Of a stretch of DNA of 64,000 nt, positions 11,189-21,764 are shown one piece after another. The stretch is taken from the NCBI GenBank assembly GCA_009823505.1, contig VZQC01003076.1, positions 1,862,889 through 1,926,888 on the forward strand, read 5' to 3'. A program made the translations under genes and the position numbers. This stretch comes from Rhizomys pruinosus (Eukaryota; Chordata; Mammalia; Rodentia; Spalacidae). The notes below the pieces were generated by a model that saw nothing but the letters and a program-made list of their open reading frames with translations, did not search any database and was not told the origin of the DNA. Each line of letters starts with the position of its first letter. Positions within the stretch are counted from its first letter, which is position 1.

Positions 11189-11772
11189 TATCTTTATTTT
11201 TATTTTATTTTTTTCACATAAATTTATTATTATATTTTTAACAAATCTAGACCCGTTTCCCTCTCTATTCCCCCACCCCACCAGAGCTCATGCATTCTGC
11301 CAAACATGCTTTTCTTCTCTTTCTCAGTCTTTCTCAATATTCTCCATGAGTAAGTTGACTGGTTTGAGCAGAAGTTCACTGTTTCAGTCAGTTCTTTGAT
11401 GCAGTCTTTTCTGTTGTTGTTGTTGTTGTTATTATTGTTGTTGTTGTTTCCAATATGCATTACTCCCAACTGCTTTGGACAAAAGCTCAAGGGGCCTTGC
11501 ACAGTAAATACTTACAACTAGGTAATTGGCACTAGCATCCACAGATGAGGGATACCATTCGTCATTTGTTTTTCTGGGGCTGTGTTACTTCACTCAGCAT
11601 GATGTCCTCTAGCTCCAGCCATTTTCCTGCAAAGCTCATGATGTCGTCTTTCTTTACTGCTGCATAGAACTCCATTGTGTAGATGTACCATATTTTCTCT
11701 ATCCATTCATCAGTTGAGCATTTGGGTTGGTTCCAGCTCCTTCCTATTGTGAAGAGAGCTGAAATAAACAAA
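11189..11772 (-). mobile_element. 5'-truncated L1 (ORF2 end + 3' UTR)
   Basis: Antisense L1 3' end: the ORF2 C-terminal region reads on the minus strand at 11562-11772 and the 3' UTR carries a (TTG)n/(CAA)n run at 11413-11451. Bracketed by 'tctgagctgttttt' at 11175-11188 and 11773-11786, a perfect 14 bp target-site duplication. The right duplication ends 31 bp before the candidate splice acceptor at 11817. Confidence 0.9.
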
Positions 11773-11817
11773 TCTGAGCTGTTTTTAATGATGTTACTCA
11801 CAATGTTTTCTTTCTAG

Positions 11818-12275
11818 ACGATGATAGAGAGGCTAATAAAAAAGAAAATGGTGCCAGGTACCACAACAGTAACAGAACTGTTCTGTTTTCTGCTTTATAT
11901 TTTAACTGGCGTGTTCTGGATGTCTCTACAATTTTCTTCAAATGACTGCAGAGCCTGAAAAGCTTTTTGCTCCTATTGATGTATAGCAAACTGCTATTCT
12001 TGGTATAGAGATATAATATATATATATATATATATAATTTGAATTTTTGAAAACTTTAGCTCTGCTGTCCAGTTTGGAAAAAAGTATCCCAGTTTACCAT
12101 GCTGAGTTGGCATTGTACAGAAATTAACAGCCATATTGCTTTAGAAATATTAAACTTAATTTTTTACATTTGTACATGGATAATACACTGTATTAAATAT
12201 GTAAGATCTTATCTTTGTGGGTTGATTACAGAAACTAATGAAGTATTATCTAAACAAAAAAATAAAATAAAATCT
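11818..12275 (+). other. Candidate host terminal exon and 3' UTR
   Basis: A good acceptor, pyrimidine-rich 'gttttctttctag' ending at 11817, precedes a stretch free of recognisable repeats apart from a TA run. Two frames stay open from the acceptor: one ends with TGA at about 11942, the other with TGA at about 11957 (tail MSLQFSSNDCRA). A 3' UTR-like AT-rich stretch follows with AATAAA near 12262. I do not recognise the product. It could equally be chance; expression data or conservation would decide. Confidence 0.25.
12011..12036. repeat. (TA)n microsatellite
   Basis: About 13 TA units, pure. Lies within the candidate 3' UTR stretch. Confidence 0.9.
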
Positions 12276-12289
12276 GCAATGTAAAGCTT

Positions 12290-12703
12290 GACTTAGGAGA
12301 ATTAACCATAATAGTGCAGTGATTCACAAGCATTTTTAAACAATATGCTCTGAAATGTTGGTGACATTGTCTTCCCTGTTGAAAGTGAGCTGTGTCTTAG
12401 CTCTTCCCCTCATCTAGTGCTGCTATAACCAAAGCCACAGTCAACACTGACCAAAGAAATGAATGCACAGCAAAATTTGGGTGGAGGTTATACCGTGGTC
12501 TCAGAACATCCCACCTCATCCTTGGGATCCAGTAGCCCAGAGTGGGCTCCATGCCCCCTCACACTCTCCCACTCCTCTCCTGGCAGATATGCACTGAGTC
12601 AAAGGCATATTCATGTCGTCCTGAGTCAAAGACAGGACCTTCATGATGCAGTACTCTACTGGGACATGAATGACAATTCCTATGGCTAGGGATCTCTATT
12701 CTT
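12290..12703. other. Unrecognised stretch
   Basis: Open frames of 76 codons (+, 12459-12689) and 105 codons (-, 12559-12876) overlap antisense, and the latter runs into a SINE. No family recognised. Confidence 0.35.
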
Positions 12704-12720
12704 TCTTTTAGAAAAGTTTT

Positions 12721-12953
12721 TTTTTTTTTATTTCTGTATGTGTATGAATGTACTGTCTGCATGCAAATGTGTGCACCTGTGTTGTGCAATGCCGCGGAGA
12801 TCAGAAGAGGGTGTTGGATTCTCCTGGAACTGGAGTTCTCCTGGAATTGGAGTTTCAGACGGTTCTCGGCCACCATGTGGGTGCTGGGGATCGAACCCAG
12901 GTCCTCTGTAAGGACTGTCGGTGCTCTTAACCGCTAGGCCATCTCTCCAGCCC
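12721..12953 (-). repeat. B2-family SINE, 17 bp duplication
   Basis: Antisense B2-type SINE ('gtactgtctgcatgc', 'cttctgatc' and 'ggagagatggcc' on the sense strand). Flanked by 'tcttttagaaaagtttt' at 12704-12720 and 12954-12970, perfect, so young. Confidence 0.9.
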
Positions 12954-12970
12954 TCTTTTAGAAAAGTTTT

Positions 12971-13021
12971 CAGGACAGCCAGAGCTGCAGGGAGACCCTG
13001 TCTCAAAAATACAAAAAAAAA
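12971..13021 (+). repeat. B1 3'-end fragment
   Basis: 'caggacagccagagctgcag' plus 'agaccctgtctc' and an A-tail are the last ~45 bases of a B1. The missing 5' part is not on the other side of the adjacent B2. Confidence 0.7.
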
Positions 13022-13027
13022 GTTTTA

Positions 13028-13037
13028 ATCATTATTG

Positions 13038-13120
<83 letters not shown>

Positions 13121-13275
13121 TGCCTCAATGTACATACGAAGGTCAGTAGACACCTTTGGGGAGTTGATTCTTTCCTTCTATCCTTCCATGGATATGTTAT
13201 TTTCAGGGATTGAACACAGGTCATCAGGTTTGTGTGGCAGTGTGTTTTGCCTGCTGAGTAATCTCATTGGTCTCT
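13028..13275 (-). repeat. B3-like SINE with internal (TG)n(AG)n
   Basis: A (TG)n run (13037-13065) and an (AG)n run (13066-13113) lead into antisense B3-like sequence ('gattgaacacaggtcatcag', 'ctgctgagtaatctcattgg'). The simple repeats probably grew from the SINE tail region. Confidence 0.65.
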
Positions 13276-13977
13276 GGACACTCTTCCCATCAGAAACTCT
13301 CTGAAGTTTCTGCTAGTCTGGGCTGATCTGCAGGAATAATGTCTCACTTCTGATGTAGGGAGGGAATTCCTGATGAGATGTTCAGGGAATATGATGCTTC
13401 CTCAAATACTCAGTACAACCTAAGTCTCACCAGGTTCTGCAAAGAAAGGATGAGTAACTATATGGTCCTTGATGCACATAGTATCTTGCACTAAGAAACC
13501 TAAAAGATATATTGAATTACCCATATTTATAACTTTTCTTTTAAAAAAAAGACAACAAAAATGTATATTCCCCTATTATTTAATATATGGAAGGATGCCA
13601 TATGTATGACATGAAGACATTATAAAGTACCCTGGAGGAAATGAACAGAAGTGTGTCACATGAACTGTCTGCCCACAGCCCTCTAGCTCATTAAATTCAT
13701 CTCATGTATTTCAGAAGGATCAATGAAATGTGTGATTTTCAGTAGTAGAAACTTTATAACACTTTCAAAGAAATCAAAAGTATTAATAAAAATTTTTATG
13801 CTGTATAAAATTTGGAAAATTATTTAACATAAAATTAGTTTAAAAGTCATTAAGCTTGAGGATACTTAATATTTTTAGAAAAATATATTTATTCCAATTC
13901 TCTAGGACTTTCCTATGATAAAATTTGGTAACCAATATTAAACTCTCTACAGATTTTAATACATATTATTTTATTTG
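13276..13977. other. Unique AT-rich stretch
   Basis: Nothing recognised. Confidence 0.4.
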
Positions 13978-14130
13978 GATTTCATTTTTGAGACAGGGTC
14001 TCCCTGTAGACCTAGCTTATCTGAAACTCACTATGTAGACCAGGCTCGCATTGATGTTAAAAACAATCTGTCTACCTCTCACTCTTGAGTGTTGGGTTTA
14101 AAAGTGTGTGCCACCATAAATAGCTTAACA
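13978..14130 (-). repeat. Diverged B1 SINE
   Basis: Antisense B1 ('gagacagggtctccctgtag', 'ccaccata') with substitutions and a small disrupted centre. Confidence 0.8.
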
Positions 14131-14171
14131 CATATTCTTTACAGAAAAATACCAACTTAAAAAATAAATGA

Positions 14172-14295
14172 GGGGCTGGAGAGATGGCTCAGCAGTTAAG
14201 AGCACCAACTGCTCTTGGAGAGGAACTGAGTTCAATTCCCAGCACACACAAGGCGGCTAAGAACCATCTTTAAGCCAGGTGTGGTGGCACACACC

Positions 14296-14343
<48 letters not shown>

Positions 14344-14636
14344 TTTATTTTTTTTTTTTTTGGTCTTTTCGAGACAGGGTCTCCATGTAGCCCCAGCTGT
14401 CCTGGAACTCGCTCTGTAGACCAGGCTGGCCTTGAACTCACAAAGATCCACCTGCCTCTTCCTCCCAAGTGCTAGGACTAAAGGCATGCGCCACCATGCC
14501 CGGCGGCACACACCTTTAATCCCAGCACTTAGGAGACAGAGATAGGTGGATCTCTGTGAGTTCAAGGCCAACCTGTTCTACAGAGTGAGTTCCAGGCCAG
14601 CTGGGGCCATAGAGAGACCCTGTCTCAAAAAGATAA
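14172..14636 (+). repeat. B2-B1 composite SINE, split by an inverted B1
   Basis: A B2-type tRNA-derived head (14172-14270) passes directly into a B1 body ('taagccaggtgtggtggc' from ~14270, resuming at 14505 to ~14636). A second B1 in opposite orientation occupies 14300-14504. The same head-to-B1 junction is seen at 52373, which suggests a fused SINE family rather than a chance insertion. Followed by (TAA)n at 14637-14672. Confidence 0.65.
14300..14504 (-). repeat. B1 SINE inserted in a B1, with ~60 T run
   Basis: Antisense B1 with a very long T-tract (from ~14302, one short interruption). Duplicated target 'ggcacacaccttta' at 14286-14299 and 14505-14518 proves insertion into the composite SINE. 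Two B1 bodies now face each other. Confidence 0.9.
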
Positions 14637-14672
14637 ATTAATAATAATAATAATAATAATAATAGTAATAAT
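14637..14672. repeat. (TAA)n microsatellite
   Basis: About 10 near-pure TAA/ATA units at the tail of the composite SINE. Confidence 0.85.
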
Positions 14673-14675
14673 AGA

Positions 14676-15740
14676 GAATAAAGGTGTTTTTCAAGGGAGA
14701 GAATGACAAAGTCCAGAAGGAAGTGGAAACAATGAAAAGATCCCAGGCTGAAATGAGAAAAGAAACTGACTACTGAAGCAAGGAGCTACAATAAGAGAAT
14801 GACAAGCTCCAAAAGGAAGTGGAAATACTAAAGAAATCACAGGGCGAAATAAAAAAGGAAATTGAAAACTCATCCAGTCATTAGGAAATGCGGGAAAAAG
14901 CCTCAGATGCAGAATGGATGAAGCAGGAAAGAGAATATCATACCTGCAGGATAATATGGAACAACTACAATGCTCAAGTAAAGATTATGAGAACTTAAAA
15001 AAAATAAAAACACAAGAGTGGAACAATCAGAAAATGTGGGACACTATGAAAAGACCAAATCTATGCATCATAGGGAGAGAGGAAGGAGAAGAATCCCAAG
15101 ACAATGGTATAGATCAGATCTTCAACAGAATAATAGAAGAAAATTTCCCTAAACTGAAAAAAGACAAATCTATACAAATGCTAGAAGCACATAAAACAAA
15201 TAGCCAAGACCAGAAAATAAACTCCCCACACCATATCATAGCTAAAATGGTAGATGCTCAAAACAAAGACAAAATACTGAAAGCCACAAGAGAAAAATAA
15301 TTAAGTTACATATAAGAGGAAACCCATCTGAATTACAGCTAATTTCTCAGTGCAAACTATAAGAGCCAGAAGAACATGGACCAAAGTATTGCCAGTGCTA
15401 AAGGACTTTAGATGCCAACCCAGATTACTATACTCAGCAAAAATGTCAATTATAGTTGAAGGAGAAAGAAAATCTTTTCATTACATAAAAAAACGAAAGA
15501 ATGCATGTCAAAAAACAACACAAGAAAATACTCGAAGCAATTCAAAGAACAGAGGAAAGGAGCAACTTCTGCATTGAGAATTTTGAGAGACTGAGAAAAA
15601 GATGAAAAACATGTTTGGCAGAATGCATGAGCTCTGGTGGGGTGGGAAGGCAGGGAGGGGGGCATGGGCTAGATTTGATTTGTAATATAATTTGATTTCT
15701 ATGAAATGCACGGAGCTTCAATAAAACATTGACTTAAAAA
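14676..15740 (+). mobile_element. Internally deleted L1: ORF1 joined to 3' UTR
   Basis: 14676-15565 is L1 ORF1 from the coiled-coil region to its end (open pieces at 14914-15300 and 15350-15577). At about 15564-15570 it passes directly into the L1 3' UTR (compare 20310-20420) and ends with 'cttcaataaaacattgact' and A's. All of ORF2, about 3.8 kb, is missing. The short 'aact' shared at the joint suggests template switching or deletion at microhomology. ORF1 encodes the RNA-binding trimer protein; this copy has stops and is not functional. Confidence 0.7.
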
Positions 15741-15741
15741 T

Positions 15742-17057
15742 AATTAAGGAAATGCAAATTAAAACCACTCTAAGATATCATCTCACTACAATAAGACTGG
15801 CTAAGATCAAGAAAACTAAAAACACCAAATGTTGGAATGGTTGTGGAGAAAGGGGAACACTCATCCACTGCTGGTGAGAATGTAAACTCGTACAACCACT
15901 ATGGAAAGTAGTGTGGAAAACCTTTAAAGGACTCGAAATGACCCTACCACCTGACCCAATCATACCACTCCTGGGTATATATCCACAAGACTCATCCTAC
16001 TGCAAAGCTACATGCACATCTGTTTATTGCAGCTCTCTTCACAATAGTGAAGAGCTGGAACTAACCCTAATGCCCTTCAATAGATGAGTGGATGACAAAA
16101 ATGTGGTACATCTACACAATGGAGTTCTATGCAGTGGTAAAGAAAGATGACATCATGAGCTGGAGAGATGGCCTAGTGGTTAAGAGCGCCAACTGCTCTT
16201 ACAGAGGACCTGGGTCTGATCCCTAGCACCCACATGGTGGCCAAGAACTGTCTGAAACACCAATTCCAGGAGAACTCCAGTTCCAGGGGAATCCGACACC
16301 CTCTTCTGACCTCTGCGGCATTGCCCAACACGGTGCACAGACCTGCATGCAGACAGTACATTCATACACATACAGAAATAAATAAAATTAAAAAAAAAGA
16401 AAGATGACATCATGAACTTTGTAGATAAATGGATGGAACTTGAAGCTATTATGCTAAGTGAAGTAACACAGTCACAGAAAAACAAACTGGGAATGGTTTC
16501 CTTCATTTGCGGATGGTAACACCAAATCCCCAGTTGAAAGGCAAGCTGAACAACATTATTGTTATATTTCTTTTTATCTGAAAGCAACTGTGCTGCTGTA
16601 ATGTGAATCTCTTAATGGGCTCTAGAATTAACTTACCACTTATTTTCAGACATTGTAATTACCGTATAGGGTGGAAGGTATACAGTCATATTTATATTAA
16701 CATAAAATTAAAGGGAAAATGTAAATTCCTAAACATATTTTGGAATTCATATACAGTTTATTTTCAGAGGTCATAATTTTGGTACATATGTGAGGTTTAC
16801 AGGTATATTTTGGAGCAATAAAAATGGGAGGGAACAACAACAACATAAGGACTGGGTCAAAGAACTGACTGAATGTTAACTTCTGCCCAAAACAATAAAC
16901 CTCTCCAGAGAAAAACTTTCAAAAGCCTAGAGAAAAATGCAGGACATGTGTGGCAGAGTGCATGAACTGGGGTGCGGTGGGGGGCAGGGAAGGGGGCATA
17001 TGTCTAAATTGGACTGAAAAACGATGTATTAAATACACAAAACATCAATAAAATTAT
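15742..17057 (+). mobile_element. 5'-truncated L1 (ORF2 end + 3' UTR)
   Basis: Begins in the ORF2 C-terminal region ('aaggaaatgcaaattaaaac') and runs through the 3' UTR to 'atcaataaaattatttt'. Contains a B2 (16159-16398). Starts immediately after the tail of the deleted L1 upstream, so one may have inserted beside or into the other. Confidence 0.8.
16159..16398 (+). repeat. B2-family SINE, 17 bp duplication
   Basis: Full B2-type SINE inserted in L1 ORF2. 'gaaagatgacatcatga' at 16142-16158 and 16399-16415 is a perfect target-site duplication. Confidence 0.95.
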
Positions 17058-17194
17058 TTTACTTTTTTAAAGAGTTATGTAATCAAATTTAAGAATTGAA
17101 ACTTTTTTTAGGGAGACAAAGAGGAGGTAGGGGAGGGCAGACAGAGTGGGGACATGCCAAGTTATGACAATGGTCTGGATTCATTTTCTCACTA
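17058..17194. other. Unique spacer
   Basis: A purine-rich patch (17110-17155); otherwise nothing recognised. Confidence 0.4.
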
Positions 17195-17440
17195 TTCTTG
17201 TTATATCATTTTTATTAGTGTATGTTCCTTACCACAGTGCTGGGTTTTATAAGGACATTTTCACATAAGTTATATGATGTGCTTTGGCCATCCATGCTCC
17301 CCCCGTCCCCTCCTTTTCCCTCTCACCTCTTCCCCTAATTTCCTTCACCAACTTTCCTTCTCTTTACATGTCATATACATGCATGATTCTATGTAGCTTA
17401 AAAAATCTAGGATCCACAAGTGAGAGGAAAAAATTGAATG
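17195..17440 (-). mobile_element. Possible old L1 3' end, antisense
   Basis: A C/T-rich tract with 'catgctccccccgtcccc' and flanking AT-rich sequence resembles the antisense 3' region of Lx-type L1s. Weak assignment by composition and block order only. Confidence 0.35.
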
Positions 17441-18954
17441 TATGTTTGAAAATGTAACTATCATTATGTAATTTCTGTTGCCAAAGGGAGAAGTATTTCA
17501 GTTCTAGAGAGATTTTCATATTTGGCCAAATTACAAAAGTTAGATACTATTTTCTAACCTGTTATCTTGCAAATGAATATTTTAATTTCCTCCCAACCAA
17601 TTTGCTAAAATTATCAAAACCCAACAACTTCCAACTAGTTTGGAAAAGCAGCTAGCGGGCATCAGAGAAGATGGAAATACAATACTTCAACACATCCCTT
17701 TTGCATCTTTGGAGAGTATGTTTGAAAAATGGGTATCATGATTTATTTTGCAGATCCAAAATACCATTCTTCTGTTATTTACATATATCTTTGTGAGATG
17801 ATACCTTTTGATACCCTAATATTTACTACTTCTAATTAGGGATAAAAATGGCATTAATTCTATTGCTTAGACCATTACCTGGCTAATTTAGAACTAAATT
17901 AGGTTTTCAAAAATGTTTAATTATAGTTTTATAATTAAAAACCCAATATAGAGTATTTATATTTCAATAAAAAAGAAATATTTGGTATTATTATTAAATT
18001 AAATAAAACAAAAAGTAAACAATTTCTGATTTGCTTTCTAACTTTTGTCTTGTGCATGGCTATATGCAGATCTGCTGCAGTATGAACACCTGTGCACAAT
18101 ATCTTGAAGCACATCCAGTAGGTTTAGGAACATCATGTTAATTCTTCAGGGTGTGAGCTTAGGAAAATATTACACATGGGAATTGCCTTTGATTCCAAAG
18201 CTTCTCACAAGGTCTCTGCTTTTCTTTTTTAATTGTACCCTGGAATTCTACAGCAAGCTAAGCAGTAGACAAGAAGGACCCTTCCCACTAACTCAGGAAC
18301 TTATGGCTAGACCATTGTCGTGTGACCTCCTGAGGTGTGTAAAGAAGCATCAGTTATCTCACACAGAAGGTGCACTAACTGTGCAAAAGGAACTCCATCC
18401 AAGTTCAACTTGGTGAAGCCCTGAGTACACAGATATTACCTGCTGGAGCGTGAGTGACTCCAAGATGCTATACTGTCAAAAGGGCACTGCACAGCTTACA
18501 GGGAACCAAATCACTGAACAGTCCCCTGGGTGTCTAACCAGCAGACTTCTACCCCAATCAATTGTTCACCTCCAGTACAACCCTGGGACCTGGTGAAGGC
18601 TTTGTGAACCTCATGACCCTTGCTGCCACCCTGTCTAGGAGGGGATGTTAAAGAGGCATAGCTAACGAGTGTCTCTTATGGAGTTCTCAGCTGCTAGGAT
18701 TCAGGAGAGTCATAGTCATGTTCTCCCTGGAGGAAGCAGATTCACAACAGGTATTTTTCACATCAGCACACAGATACATGTGTGAAATAAGTGCAGAAGT
18801 GACACCGTTGGCAATAACACAGAACACAGAAGAATATGTAGTTGTTCTTACAGGGCTGGGCTTAGTGTTAAGTGTAGTGAAGATGACATATTTGAGGAAA
18901 ACAACCTCTTCTATAGATCAAAATAAGTTTTGAATAGAAGCATATTTCTTTTTT
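17441..18954. other. Long unique AT-rich stretch
   Basis: About 1.5 kb with no repeat or gene I recognise. Open frames of 93 codons (18135-18416) and 71 codons (18718-18933) lack recognisable motifs. Confidence 0.4.
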
Positions 18955-19064
18955 TTAAAGATTTTTTAAATTAATTTTATTTATTTCTGTATGTGTATGA
19001 ATGTACTGTCTGCATGCAAGTCTGTGCACCCGTGTCGTGCAATGCCGCGGAGGTCAGAAGAGGG
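18955..19064 (-). repeat. B2-family SINE cut at the N
   Basis: Antisense B2 tail and body up to 'gtcagaagaggg'; the remaining half (the tRNA-like head, which should follow) is absent because the sequence jumps to L1 at the N. Confidence 0.85.
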
Positions 19065-19065
19065 N
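19065..19065. other. Ambiguous base, probable assembly join
   Basis: Single N exactly where a half B2 meets the middle of L1 ORF2. Neither element has its natural end here. Confidence 0.8.
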
Positions 19066-20475
19066 TACTGGCACAAAAACAGACCTGTTGACCAATGGAA
19101 CAAAACCGAAGATCCAAATCTGAGCACATACAATTTCAGCCATCTCATATTTGACAAGGGGGCCAAGAAACCACAATGGAGAAAAGACAGCATCTTCAGC
19201 AAGTGGTGTTGGCAAAACTGGATCACCACTTGTAGAAGAATGAAATTAAACCCCTACCTCTCACCCTGTACAAAAGTCAACTCCAGATGGATTAAAGACC
19301 TCAACGTGAAACCCCAAACTCTGAAGGTGATAGAAGAAAAAGTTGGCAGCAGACTACAAGACATAGGCGTAGGAAAAGACTTCCTAAATCAGACAGCAGC
19401 TGCACAAGAATTAAGGTCGACAATTGACAAATGGGACCTCATCAAACTCAAAAGCTTCTGTACATCAAAAGAAACAATCAAGGAAGTGAAGAGAAATCCC
19501 ACAGAGTGGGAGGAAACCTTCACTGCAGATACATCTGACAAAGCATTGATTTCCAGAATATATAAACTACTCAAAAAACAAAGAAAAAAGAAAACAAATG
19601 ACCCACTCAATAGATGGAGCAAAGAACTGAACAGAGACTTCACAAGTGAGGAATTAGAGATGTCTGAGAAACACCTCAAGAACTGCTCAACATCACTAAT
19701 CATTAAGGAAATGCAAATGAAAACCACTTTAAGATATCATCTTACTCCAATAAGACTGGCTAGGATCAAGAAAACAAATGATACCAAGTGCTGGAGAGGT
19801 TGTGGGGAAAGGGGAACACTCATCCACTGCTGGTGGGAATGTAAACTCGTACAGCCACTATGGAAAGCAGTGTGGAGAACCCTTGGAAGACTTGGAATGA
19901 ACTTGCCACCCGACCCAGCCATACCACTCCTAGGCATGTACCCTCAAGACTCACCCCACCGCAGAGATACATGCACGGCCATGTTTATTTCAGCTCTCTT
20001 CACAATAGCAAGGAGCTGGAACCAACCCAAATGCCCCTCATCTGATGAGTGGATAGAGAAAATATGGTACATCTACACAATGGAGTTCTATGCAGCAGTA
20101 AAGAAAGACAACATCATGCTGAGTGAAGTAACACAGTCCCAGAAAAACAAATGATGAATGGTATCCCTCATCTGTGGATGCTAGTGCCAATTACCTAGTT
20201 GTAAGTATTTCTTGTGCAAGGCCCCTTGAGCTTTTGTCCAAAGCAGTTGGGAGTGATGCATATTGGAAACAACAACAGAAAGGACTGCATCGAAGAACTG
20301 ACTGAAACAGTGAACTTCTGCTCAAAACAGTCAACTTTCACATGGAGAATATTGAGAAAGACTGAGAAAGAGATGAAAAGCATGTTTGTCAGAATGCATG
20401 AGCTCTGGTGGGGTGGGGGGATAGGGGGACACAAGTCTAGATTTGATAAAAATATATATATATAAATAAATAAAT
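19066..20475 (+). mobile_element. Young L1 3' portion with open ORF2 C-terminus
   Basis: From 'tactggcacaaaaacag' to the stop at 20154 the ORF2 frame is open for about 362 codons with no stop, followed by a complete 3' UTR (short CAA run at 20268) and an AT-rich tail. ORF2 is the endonuclease/reverse transcriptase; only the region after the RT, including the cysteine-rich '[18 protein letters not shown]' segment (about 19790-19843), is present. This is the best-preserved L1 coding piece in the window. Its 5' side is lost at the N, so truncation cannot be told from a gap. Confidence 0.85.
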
Positions 20476-21007
20476 TTTTAAAAAGATGAAAAACTCAAAA
20501 AGGTTGATACCTAGAAAATAAAGTCTGAATATTTTTCAACATGAGAAACATGCAGAATATAAAAAGGTGCACAGATTTCCAGAAGCTTTTCAAATCTTCA
20601 ATACCGTTAAAGTTGGATTTTGTGGGTCCCTCTCTTGTGTGTATGTATAAAGTGAGAAATAAGTTATTCACAATCATGGGGCTCCTCTACAGACGTCAAA
20701 GTGTTGTGATGACACCTCGGTAACCAATACAGAGAAGTGGGGGCAGTTTATGATGATTTTTGGCATCTCAAGATTTTACTTTTCATCATAAAATATTGAT
20801 GAAACAGCTGACAGAATCACAAAATTATAAAGGAATACATCTCACAAAAGAAGCATTTTGTGACATTGATTTGGAATCCAAAGAAGGTTGCATGAACTCA
20901 GAATTATGAGCATGCCTACAACATGGCTTTGGTATTCGTTGTATGTTTAGGAAGCAGTTGCAGTCCTTTCAGACACAGACATCAGTGTACCCTTTTTCAG
21001 TGTTCAC
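20476..21007. other. Unrecognised stretch
   Basis: Two antisense 60-codon frames overlap around 20541-20677; no family recognised. Confidence 0.35.
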
Positions 21008-21176
21008 AACTTATTTTTTTTTCTTTTTTGGTCTTTTTGAGACAGGGTCTCCCTGTAGCCCCAGCTGTCCTGGAACTCACTCTGTGGACCAGGCTGGCCT
21101 TGAACTCACAAAGATCCGCCTGCCTCTGCCTCCCAAGTGCTAGGATTAAAGGCGTGCACCACCACCCTTGGTGACA
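21008..21176 (-). repeat. B1 SINE
   Basis: Antisense B1 with T-rich tail, well preserved ('gaccaggctggccttgaac'). Confidence 0.9.
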
Positions 21177-21654
21177 CAATTTCTAAATAGAGGGACAGAC
21201 CAGCTCTTGGGCTGGTACTGTCATTGTGTACCTTTAATAGAAGTGACTTATTTTGCAAAACAAATGTAATAGGATTTACTGCTTTGTCGGAAATTTGTGT
21301 CTTTCAGTTATTTATTGCTGCAGGAATTTCTGGGTGAGGTGTTTATAGCAGGAGAAGGGAATATGAAGAAGATCTGATGGTGGTGATCAGAAACAGGGCT
21401 TCTGGGCTGATGCAGCACAGCTTTGTGTTGATGCTGTTTAGTTCAGGAAACTGCTTCCTACCTTGTGTCGAGGGGACTGTAAATTGCTAGAGTAGATGCT
21501 GTCACATTCAGCAGTAACAAAATGACTTTGTGTGTGTTCACATGTGTAAATATTTGTGTGGTGTATTTACAATTGTGAAGGTTGTGTGTTGCATGTTTGA
21601 GTGTATGTAAAGGTGAAAGAACAATGTAACCTGTTTTCCCTCCTGTATGACCCT
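21177..21654. other. Unrecognised stretch
   Basis: GT-rich patches near 21525-21610; nothing else recognised. Confidence 0.4.
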
Positions 21655-21748
21655 CTCTTCCTCCCTGCCTCCCTTCCTTCCTCCCTTTCCCTTCATCCCT
21701 TCCTCCCTCCCTCCCTCCCTCCCTCCCTCCCTTCCTTTTTCTTTTCAT
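21655..21748. repeat. (CCCT)n/(CCTT)n pyrimidine tract
   Basis: About 90 bases of near-pure C/T with CCCT and CCTT units. Can form triplex DNA; it also produces spurious open frames on both strands. Confidence 0.85.
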
Positions 21749-21764
21749 AGAATAAATGAGTTTA

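Noticed and set aside
14257..14571. 104-codon frame with a poly-Lys run
   Set aside because: Lies wholly in nested SINEs and the poly-T tract.
18991..20154. 387-codon single ORF
   Set aside because: The first ~25 codons are antisense B2 and an X at the N; only the L1 ORF2 part after 19066 is meaningful.
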